A stretch of DNA of 20,816 nucleotides from Flavobacterium psychrophilum (GTDB lineage: Bacteria; Bacteroidota; Bacteroidia; Flavobacteriales; Flavobacteriaceae). Position 1 is the first letter of the stretch. Every line of letters begins with the position of its first letter. The notes beneath the pieces are model-generated. The model was given only the letters and a program-made list of their open reading frames with translations. It made no database searches and was not told where the DNA came from. Of this stretch, positions 14,722 to 20,816 are shown in pieces. The stretch covers positions 1 through 20,816 of the forward strand of contig CAMDQL010000025.1 in the NCBI GenBank assembly GCA_945905915.1. The letters run 5' to 3'. A program made the translations under genes and the position numbers.

Positions 14722-14748
14722 AAAAAAGCACCTCAAAAGAAGTGCTTT
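14722..14748 (-). terminator. Minus-strand terminator (copy 2), likely end of the dctA operon
   Basis: In the minus-strand RNA: AGCACUUC-UUUU-GAGGUGCU (8 pairs, one G-U) followed by a run of U. The wobble becomes a C-A mismatch on the plus strand, so it works best for the minus strand. It is the first strong terminator beyond the dctA stop, about 105 bases downstream. Confidence 0.75.
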
Positions 14749-14757
14749 TGTGTGGGC

Positions 14758-14847
14758 GATATTGATTTAAATTCAAACCAAATCATAGAATTTCTAGCTG
14801 ATATTGCAAAAAATACTATAATAAAACTTGAGATTTCTGAAATTTAA
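14758..14847 (+). pseudogene. Possible 3' remnant of an unidentified gene
   Basis: An open stretch of 29 codons ending at TAA (14845-14847) reads as NSNQIIEFLADIAKNTII and LEISEI, protein-like in composition, with no start of its own. It is sandwiched between the second repeat copy and dctA on the opposite strand. It may be a gene tail left after a rearrangement, or simply AT-rich chance coding. Family unknown. Confidence 0.25.
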
Positions 14848-14852
14848 AGTGT

Positions 14853-16088
14853 TTAATTACTATCAATTTCCCTTGGACTTTTAAGATGAATTGATTCTCT
14901 TTCGCTTTTTGATATCACAATTGTTGCAACTCCATTACCAATAAAATTAGTAATTGCTCTAGCTTCGCTCATAAATTTATCTACACCCAATAAAAATGCC
15001 AATCCTTCTAAAGGTATTTTATGAATTGCTGTAAGAGTTGAAGCTAACACTATGAAACCACTTCCTGTTACTCCGGCAGCACCTTTTGAAGTTATCATTA
15101 ATAGTCCAATTATAGTAAAAATTTCACCTAAAGAAAGTTGAACATTGTACAATTGAGCCAAAAAAATTATCGCCATAGAAAGATATATTGAAGTTCCATC
15201 AAGATTAAATGAATAACCCGTTGGAACTACAAGTCCAACAACAGATTTACTACAACCTATTTTTTCTAATTTATCCATTAAATTGGGTAAAGCAGCCTCT
15301 GACGATGAGGTTCCAAGGACAATAAGTAATTCTTCTTTAATGTATTTTATAAAATGCCAAATGTTTATTTTATAGTATTTTAAAATACCTCCCAATACAA
15401 GAAATATAAATATAAACATAGTAACATAAACCGTTAGCATCAATTTTCCAAGGGGGATAAGAGTGTGTAATCCAAATTTTCCTACAGTATAAGCCATTCC
15501 TCCAAAGGCACCAATTGGAGCAAGATACATAATATATTTCAAGGCTTTAAAAACAATCTTAGAACATTTATTTAAAAAGGCAACTATTTGTTCTCTCTTA
15601 GTATGATAATTCAATAATATTCCCACAATAATTGCTACAATCAAAACCTGAAGTGTGGTATTGCTCATAAAAAAAGAGACCCAATTAAAACTCTCGCTCG
15701 TACTTCGGGTATATTTGCTCGCGTCTTGGATATCCAAACCTGCTTTGTCAATTTTTCCAGGTTCTGCTATATATCCGACTATTATTCCAATTGCTAATGC
15801 CAAAGTAGAAACAATTTCAAAATAGAATAATGATTTAACTCCAATTCTTCCTACTTTTTTTAAATCTCCCATTCCACCAATTCCCAATACAATGGTTAGA
15901 AATATTATTGGAACAATAAAGAGTTTAATAATACTAATAAATCCATCGCCCACAACCTTCATTTGGACTCCATTATCCGGAAAATAATGACCTACGAAAA
16001 TACCTATCAAAATTGCAATTAAAACCCAGAAGGTTAAATTTGTAATTATTGAAAAGAAGACCTTGTTAGTTTTTGAGGTAGTGTTCAT
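14853..16088 (-). CDS. dctA: DctA-type C4-dicarboxylate / acidic amino acid:cation symporter
   Basis: Inner-membrane secondary carrier of the DAACS (GltP/DctA) family, 411 residues with about eight hydrophobic segments and two re-entrant loops. The signatures are complete: GTSSSEAALP (259-268; serine-rich loop HP1), VVPTGYSFNLDGTSIYL (287-303), SKGAAGVTGSGF (334-345; HP2) and DKFMSEARAITNFIGNG (370-386). The NLDGT and SEARAxTN wording is closer to DctA (succinate, fumarate, malate, aspartate) than to GltP or GltT as I know them. So the likely substrates are C4-dicarboxylates or aspartate, with glutamate possible. It is last in a tight minus-strand cluster, 18 bases after a porin gene. Confidence 0.92.
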   Translation of the reverse strand: MNTTSKTNKVFFSIITNLTFWVLIAILIGIFVGHYFPDNGVQMKVVGDGFISIIKLFIVPIIFLTIVLGIGGMGDLKKVGRIGVKSLFYFEIVSTLALAIGIIVGYIAEPGKIDKAGLDIQDASKYTRSTSESFNWVSFFMSNTTLQVLIVAIIVGILLNYHTKREQIVAFLNKCSKIVFKALKYIMYLAPIGAFGGMAYTVGKFGLHTLIPLGKLMLTVYVTMFIFIFLVLGGILKYYKINIWHFIKYIKEELLIVLGTSSSEAALPNLMDKLEKIGCSKSVVGLVVPTGYSFNLDGTSIYLSMAIIFLAQLYNVQLSLGEIFTIIGLLMITSKGAAGVTGSGFIVLASTLTAIHKIPLEGLAFLLGVDKFMSEARAITNFIGNGVATIVISKSERESIHLKSPREIDSN

Positions 16089-16106
16089 TTATTGAGATAA
16101 TTAATA

Positions 16107-17375
16107 TTAAAAAACTACTACAAAACTTAACTGTGCAGTTACCGTTTTTGCCTTTTCAATAGCGTTTAAAGTAGCATTAAATTGTTCATTATTTCTACTA
16201 GAAACAGACGATTGAATTTTTAAATTGTTACCTTTTAAATATTTTGTTATACCCACTGTAAATGCATCTTGATTAGCCAGTAAAGATTCGGTTTTGTTGA
16301 ATTCTTTAGTTAATTTTTCATATTTAAAATCCAATGAAAGCCCTGATTTAGAAACGTAACCCCCTTGAAAATTAAAGCCATTTCCTAGAGTTAAATAGTT
16401 GCTAATCTCTGTCATAAATAAAGGTACAGTAGCCGTAGAATTTACGAAAGTGCCCTCAAGAGCTAAAGCCGATGTACTCACATATTCACCTAAAAACGAA
16501 AATCCTTTATATTTAATTAAAATATCACCATAAAACTTTCTGAAATCAGGTAATTTTTGCTTGAAATTACTGTCGTAAAAAACAAAATCTCCGTGGCCTT
16601 CTCCAACTCTATTGCTAGCTCCATTGTTATAACTAAAAGCTGCTCCCGCAAGTATTTTGATTTTATCTTCGTGCATTAAATCTGCAATATATCCGTCATT
16701 TCCAGGTTTGAAATTACCTAATGGAAGTAGATCAATTCGAGCTCCATATTTTAAGCCTCCTTTGTCCACGTCTATTGAGTTTGCTCCAAAAGAATTGACT
16801 CCGTCACCAGAGGTAATTGCAATTTTTGGCTTAATAACAAATGATTTATTACCCCATTGACTTTCAAAAAACATCCCAAATTCTCGACCTGTATTACTGA
16901 ATTCAGAGCTAAAAATTCCACGATCAACAAATTGAAGTTTGTCTTCATAAAAAGTCATTTCCCTATTATTAGTGAAGGTTTGCTTTTGTCCAAAACTAAT
17001 TTTCAAACTTGAAGTGGGAGTATATGCTACCCAAGCATCAAGAAGAGGTTTTCCATTGCTAAAATTATTTTGCAATAAAAATGAAACTTTTTCTTTGTAC
17101 ATAGTTCCAGAAATTGTTAAAAAAGTATTTCTAGCGTTCATATAAGTGTTGGATATAGCTCCATCCGTTTTTTCATATTTAATAGCGCTTTGAATGAAAC
17201 CACTAATTTTGAATTTATAGTCTCCATCATTAACACTAAAACCTAAGCCATCACCCAACTGGAATTCTTTTGTTTCCGTATTAATTTTAACTTGAGCAGC
17301 ACTAGAAAATCCTATAAATATAATTAATGCCGTTGCTATTGCGTTTAATTTCATTTTTGTGTTATATTTTTTCAT
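16107..17375 (-). CDS. OprO/OprP-family outer-membrane porin (porin 2 of the cluster)
   Basis: A 422-residue outer-membrane beta-barrel of the phosphate-selective porin O/P type. Signal peptide ...NAIATALIIFIGFSSAAQ, then YKFKISGFIQSAIKYE (first strand), FGQKQTFTNNREMTFYED, ITSGDGVNSFG and GGLKYGARIDLLPLG, ending in the C-terminal aromatic strand AQLSFVVVF. It is a clear paralogue of the porin at 18911-20224, but where that protein has RMRIRRARLNFSG this one has TYMNARNTFLTISG, losing most of the arginines. Start: the ATG at 17375 overlaps the peptidase stop by 14 bases; an internal ATG at 17354 leaves a 7-base gap and also gives a good signal peptide. Confidence 0.87.
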   Translation of the reverse strand: MKKYNTKMKLNAIATALIIFIGFSSAAQVKINTETKEFQLGDGLGFSVNDGDYKFKISGFIQSAIKYEKTDGAISNTYMNARNTFLTISGTMYKEKVSFLLQNNFSNGKPLLDAWVAYTPTSSLKISFGQKQTFTNNREMTFYEDKLQFVDRGIFSSEFSNTGREFGMFFESQWGNKSFVIKPKIAITSGDGVNSFGANSIDVDKGGLKYGARIDLLPLGNFKPGNDGYIADLMHEDKIKILAGAAFSYNNGASNRVGEGHGDFVFYDSNFKQKLPDFRKFYGDILIKYKGFSFLGEYVSTSALALEGTFVNSTATVPLFMTEISNYLTLGNGFNFQGGYVSKSGLSLDFKYEKLTKEFNKTESLLANQDAFTVGITKYLKGNNLKIQSSVSSRNNEQFNATLNAIEKAKTVTAQLSFVVVF

Positions 17376-18906
17376 TGGTTAAGTATCTATAAATTGGTAA
17401 TTCTTGATTTTTTATAACTTTTATTGTTTCAAATTTAACAAACCCATTTTCGCTTTCCGGCTCTAATACTTCCGTAGCCATCTTTGAATTTTTTTGATCT
17501 AAATAGACAATAAATGTTCCTTTTGGAAATGATTTTTCTATTATAGAAACAGTTGTTTCTGCTTTCTGAGAATTAAATCCTTCTTCTTCATCTGGATTAA
17601 CGTAAATTGATGAAACGGTATAAGATTCTACTTTTATTTTTTTATCTTCAGTTAGCTCTTCTACCTTTAATCCTAGAATAATTAATTTATCAACTAGAAT
17701 TTTTTGTTCCGGAAGTATTAAATAAGCAATAGGTCTTTTTCTTTCTAAAACAGGAGTGCATTTTAAAGCATTATTGACTTTAACATCCAACGAGATTTCC
17801 GAGTAGTCTTTTAAACTTATAGCTCTTATTGTTTGTTTCTCTTGAGGCTTATTAGCAACAACAACTAAATTATCGGGTATTGAATTATTAGAAATTCTTA
17901 AGACTTCTTTAATATTCGAAGCGTCGTCATAACCCGTTTTTAGAAATGAGGTTGCAATTAAAAACGTAGTTTTAATTCTTCTTTTGAATGATGTTTTTTG
18001 AAGGTTTACACCACGAATCTCAATCAATGAAGAGATACAATTAGTTAAAGCATAAGAAGTAGTGCTTGACCTTGCTTCAGTGGTACATTGATTAAAATAT
18101 ACTTCATTATTATGTTTTACACTTGCTATATAATCTCTAAAAATGAAGTTATTGGACTCTAAAATTTTTTTGGCATTTCCTACAAAAATATTTTTAGTAT
18201 AATCTCTTAAATTTTGGGGAAGATTCAAGTTACCTGAATACATAAACATAGCGTCATATATAGAACAAATTCCATCTGATCCTAACAATCCGAATTCTTT
18301 TCTGAAAGGACGGTATTCATGAAAATCAACAGCAACTTCAGCTCCAAAATCACTAAATGCTTTTTTCAAAAAATTACTTTCTTTACAAACTAATTTCACT
18401 TGGTCTCTATTCAAATCCAATCCATTAGCAGCATAACGGTCAAGTTTTTCATATCCGTCAATATTCGCCATTGGAACAATTGCGAGGGTAATTTTATCTA
18501 ATAAATAAGAATAATTAGGATCATTAAGTATTTTGTCTAATAAAAACAACATCGTTTCAGTTCCGGCAGGTTCATCTCCATGTAGACCACCTTGAAACCA
18601 AACTTTTACTTTTTCATTACCATTGCCTTTATTCAAAATAACCATTGGTATTTTCTTATTTTTTTGGCTTTCGCCAATAAAGAAAAGAGTTATTAATTTT
18701 GGGTGTTCTGCTACCAACTTGTTTAAATAAAGCATCATATCATCATAATTGGTAAACCCTTTTTTTGAGAAGGATGGGGTATGAATATCCAATTCGGAAT
18801 CAGGAAAAAATTTTCTTGTTATTTCATCATTTTGCGGATTGAATTGTCCAAACATTGGAAAAACAATCAGATTTAAAAAAACCAGTAATTTAATTTTATT
18901 TATCAT
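17362..18906 (-). CDS. Secreted M14 family zinc metallopeptidase
   Basis: A 514-residue exported carboxypeptidase-like enzyme. Signal peptide MINKIKLLVFLNLIVFPMFG, cleavage before Q21. The M14 domain covers about 50-320. Zinc ligands are H109/E112 in GGLHGDEPAG and H196 in VDFHEYRPF. The substrate-binding arginine is in DLNRDQ (R167) and the catalytic Glu is probably E296 in SLIEIRG. The last 190 residues form an extra domain I do not recognise, with no type IX sorting signal, so a periplasmic location is most likely. It is distantly related to the cytoplasmic enzyme at 6752-7906. Sandwiched between two porin genes (4-base gap and short overlap), it may trim peptides to free acidic amino acids for the downstream symporter. 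Confidence 0.87.
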   Translation of the reverse strand: MINKIKLLVFLNLIVFPMFGQFNPQNDEITRKFFPDSELDIHTPSFSKKGFTNYDDMMLYLNKLVAEHPKLITLFFIGESQKNKKIPMVILNKGNGNEKVKVWFQGGLHGDEPAGTETMLFLLDKILNDPNYSYLLDKITLAIVPMANIDGYEKLDRYAANGLDLNRDQVKLVCKESNFLKKAFSDFGAEVAVDFHEYRPFRKEFGLLGSDGICSIYDAMFMYSGNLNLPQNLRDYTKNIFVGNAKKILESNNFIFRDYIASVKHNNEVYFNQCTTEARSSTTSYALTNCISSLIEIRGVNLQKTSFKRRIKTTFLIATSFLKTGYDDASNIKEVLRISNNSIPDNLVVVANKPQEKQTIRAISLKDYSEISLDVKVNNALKCTPVLERKRPIAYLILPEQKILVDKLIILGLKVEELTEDKKIKVESYTVSSIYVNPDEEEGFNSQKAETTVSIIEKSFPKGTFIVYLDQKNSKMATEVLEPESENGFVKFETIKVIKNQELPIYRYLTNEKI

Positions 18907-18910
18907 AATA

Positions 18911-20224
18911 TTAAAATGAAAAAGTGGTAATTAATCTGGTTATAAATTCATCTCCATTAATCAAATTTCCATTTACATCATTGGATCCGTGTTTGGCATT
19001 GATATAGGTACAATCCAATTGAATTTTAGCTCCATAATTTCGAGCTAAGTATTTTGTAATTCCAAGAGTATAATAATTAGAACGGTTGTAATACGTTGCG
19101 TTATTTAAAAATGAATTTATTTCAGGTTTTAAGTAAGCAACTCTACCATCAATAGAAATAAGATTTTTAAATACGTAACCACCTTGTAAGTTATATCCTT
19201 CACCAACCATCATTCTACCTTTAACATAGCTATTAACATCTTGTATTCCATTTACTGTAAAGACTGTTGAAGTGGTTCCGTCTACCCGAACTCTTTGAGT
19301 AATCCCTCCAGGAACTCTTGCAGAAGCATTAATATATTCTCCTAAAAGTGAGAAACCTCTATATTTTAACAAGAAATCTATTCCATATTTCATATAATCT
19401 GGTAAAAGTTCGTTGTTTTGATTATCTAAGTATAAAATGGTTCCACTCTCGCTTCCTCTTCGATCGCTAATTCCAACATTATAACTGTAGTTGGCTCCAA
19501 TTACAAATTTAGGCGTTAGTTCTCTTTCTAGATCTGCTTGACGGTATTGTCCAAAATTATTAAACAACCCAAAAGGCAAATAATCAATTCTTCCGCCATA
19601 TTTTAATCCTCCATGGTCTTTTCCAAAAACAATTATACCATCACCATTCGTGATTGCAAATTCTGGTTTTAAATAGGATTGTTTGGATATTTTGTAGGTA
19701 GATTCCGCAAAAAACCCAAATTCACGAATTGAAGCAAAAGCACTAGATATTGGACTTCTTTCAACTAATTGTAATGTGCTTGAACGCATTCCTAATTCAC
19801 GATTATCCGTACCAGTTCCTTTTTGTCCAAAAGTTAGTTTTATTCTATTAGTAATATCATACGAAATCCAAGCGTCAAAAACTAGGCTTTCTGTTGAAGT
19901 ATCTCCTTCGCCACCACCAGTTAAATCTAATTGTACACGATAAGATATCTTTTCTTTTTTTGAACTACCTGAAAAATTCAAACGAGCCCTTCTAATTCTC
20001 ATCCTATTGTATAAGGAAGAATCGTTGTTGTCTAGATATTTTTTACTATCAATGTAAGGTTGTAAATATCCTGAAATTTCCATTTTATAGTTGTTGTCTT
20101 TTCCTGAAAATTCCAAGCCCTCTCCAAATTTATATTTGTTTATTATAATTTCCTGGGCATTTGTATATTCTACAAATAATAGCTGTAAAATAATTAAAGT
20201 TAGTAATCTAGTTAAGTTCTTCAT
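18911..20224 (-). CDS. OprO/OprP-family outer-membrane porin (porin 1 of the cluster)
   Basis: A 437-residue outer-membrane barrel. Signal peptide (MKNLTRLLTLIILQLLFVEY, then TNA before Q24). After it come YKMEISGYLQPYID, the arginine-rich strand RMRIRRARLNFSG, FDAWISYDITNRIKLTFGQK, GTDNRELGMRSSTLQLVERS, ITNGDGIIVFG, GGLKYGGRIDYLPFG and FSLLGEYINASARVPGG, closing with RLITTFSF. The arginine ladder fits the anion-selective channels of this family. It is 4 bases upstream of the peptidase gene and 22 bases after the read-through end of the partial secreted protein gene, so all are likely co-transcribed. Confidence 0.88.
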   Translation of the reverse strand: MKNLTRLLTLIILQLLFVEYTNAQEIIINKYKFGEGLEFSGKDNNYKMEISGYLQPYIDSKKYLDNNDSSLYNRMRIRRARLNFSGSSKKEKISYRVQLDLTGGGEGDTSTESLVFDAWISYDITNRIKLTFGQKGTGTDNRELGMRSSTLQLVERSPISSAFASIREFGFFAESTYKISKQSYLKPEFAITNGDGIIVFGKDHGGLKYGGRIDYLPFGLFNNFGQYRQADLERELTPKFVIGANYSYNVGISDRRGSESGTILYLDNQNNELLPDYMKYGIDFLLKYRGFSLLGEYINASARVPGGITQRVRVDGTTSTVFTVNGIQDVNSYVKGRMMVGEGYNLQGGYVFKNLISIDGRVAYLKPEINSFLNNATYYNRSNYYTLGITKYLARNYGAKIQLDCTYINAKHGSNDVNGNLINGDEFITRLITTFSF

Positions 20225-20282
20225 TATTGTTTTCTAACTTTATAAATTAATTTCTAAGATTCCAAGAACTATCAATTCTCAA

Positions 20283-20816
20283 TCAATCAATAATTACATT
20301 TGGAGAATTAACATTGTCCTGTCTAAGCACAACTCTTCCAGGAGCAATATCAACTGAAGAAGTATCTTCAATCCCAATTGTTGGAATACTTGGCTCAGTT
20401 TGGTAACTTGAGGAGGCTTCAAAAACATATAAACTTGTTTCATCGCGTCCAAGGTTACCATTAGCATTAGCAACTGTGGAATTTACAATTTTATATTTAA
20501 TAACCACAAGATAAGTTGTTCCATAATCATATAGATTTGTTGTATATCTATTGGTTAAATTGGCTGCAAATCCAAACTTAAATTTTGAAGGGTTCGTTGT
20601 GTCTTGATTTATCATTAGTTTACCTCTGTAAGCAGTATCAGTAACATCATTATTTCCAAATCCAAAGAAATATTGGTCTATACAAAGAGGTGAAGCAGCT
20701 GCTTTTATTAAAAATGATGCATATACAGTTCCTGATGAAACGGAATTAAATTGTAAAGAGACATCCTGTCCAATACTTGTTACGCTAGCCGCATTACCAA
20801 TTCCAGAACCAAAATA
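20283..20816 (-). CDS. Secreted LamG/jelly-roll-like protein, 5' end outside window
   Basis: The open frame runs off the right edge of the window; 177 codons plus stop are visible, well beyond the ATG at 20615, which is probably internal. The sequence (SGTVYASFLIKAAASPLC..YFFGFGNN, AYRGKLMINQD, FGFAANLTNRYTTNLYDYGTTYLVVIKYKI, LYVFEA, GRVVLRQDN) has the rhythm of a Bacteroidetes secreted all-beta domain of about 200 residues. In that family the end usually reads '..VxxDGIxVxxSW'. Here the frame stops at NVIID-TGA, but reading through gives LRIDSSWNLRN and a TAA at 20247-20249, as if a Gly GGA codon had become TGA. No sorting domain follows. It is first in the visible minus-strand cluster. Confidence 0.65.
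   Translation of the reverse strand, partial: YFGSGIGNAASVTSIGQDVSLQFNSVSSGTVYASFLIKAAASPLCIDQYFFGFGNNDVTDTAYRGKLMINQDTTNPSKFKFGFAANLTNRYTTNLYDYGTTYLVVIKYKIVNSTVANANGNLGRDETSLYVFEASSSYQTEPSIPTIGIEDTSSVDIAPGRVVLRQDNVNSPNVIID

Larger units (their letters stand above)
14557..14760. repeat. 34-base direct repeat bracketing the tRNA remnant
   Basis: Copies at 14557-14590 and 14727-14760 agree at 31 of 34 positions. Each consists of a terminator hairpin plus TGTGGGCGAT, which on the minus strand is the tRNA-Val 3' acceptor end (ATCGCCCACA) followed by its terminator. This looks like two tandem tRNA-terminator units of which the second has lost almost all of its tRNA. Confidence 0.7.

Noticed and set aside
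14546..14776. 76-codon open frame on the minus strand
   Set aside because: It runs through the tRNA remnant and both terminator copies, and its sequence is explained by those elements.
1..20816. CRISPR array, transposase, prophage or known defence operon
   Set aside because: No regularly spaced repeats, transposase/integrase motifs, phage structural genes or defence-type domains were found in any frame; the helicase at 1784 is a stand-alone RecD-like protein.

Overview
The window looks like a chromosomal segment of a member of the Flavobacteriaceae, probably Flavobacterium or a close relative. It is strongly AT-rich. Several genes are preceded by the Bacteroidetes-type promoter (TTG, 16-23 bases, TAnnTTTG). 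Exported proteins end their signal peptides in ...AQ or ...GQ. The gene content is typical of the class: DUF3822 next to rsmD, a RecD-like helicase, a short arginine decarboxylase beside a deoxyhypusine-synthase-like protein, and OprO/OprP-type porins.

Bases 1-5000 hold the 3' part of the RNase P RNA gene (plus strand), then a minus-strand pair (DUF3822 gene, then rsmD, overlapping by 4 bases). These are followed by plus-strand genes for a RecD-like helicase, kdsB (CMP-Kdo synthesis for LPS) and a small secreted protein of unknown role. Bases 5000-9400 hold a broken methyltransferase/spermidine-synthase-like gene, an acyltransferase, an XRE-type regulator facing a cytoplasmic M14 carboxypeptidase-like gene, an Lrp/AsnC regulator, a DinB-family protein and an acidic small protein. 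The regulator and the peptidase promoters share a palindrome (TTTACATTTGTAAM).

Bases 9400-14500 hold a translationally coupled polyamine pair (arginine decarboxylase, then deoxyhypusine-synthase-like enzyme) behind a long structured leader. They are followed by aroB and, divergently, proline dehydrogenase. Bases 14500-14852 are a gene-poor scar with a degenerate tRNA-Val and a duplicated 34-base 'tRNA 3' end plus terminator' unit.

Bases 14853-20816 are one tight minus-strand cluster: a secreted LamG-like protein (cut by the window edge and carrying a probable premature stop), porin, secreted M14 metallopeptidase, second porin, and a DctA-type dicarboxylate symporter. The order suggests a route from extracellular or periplasmic peptide trimming through two outer-membrane channels to an inner-membrane carrier for acidic substrates; this is inference. 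No CRISPR array, transposase, prophage or defence system was seen. The most promising unusual items are the peptidase/porin/DctA cluster, the shared operator around the XRE regulator, and the leader of the arginine decarboxylase operon.
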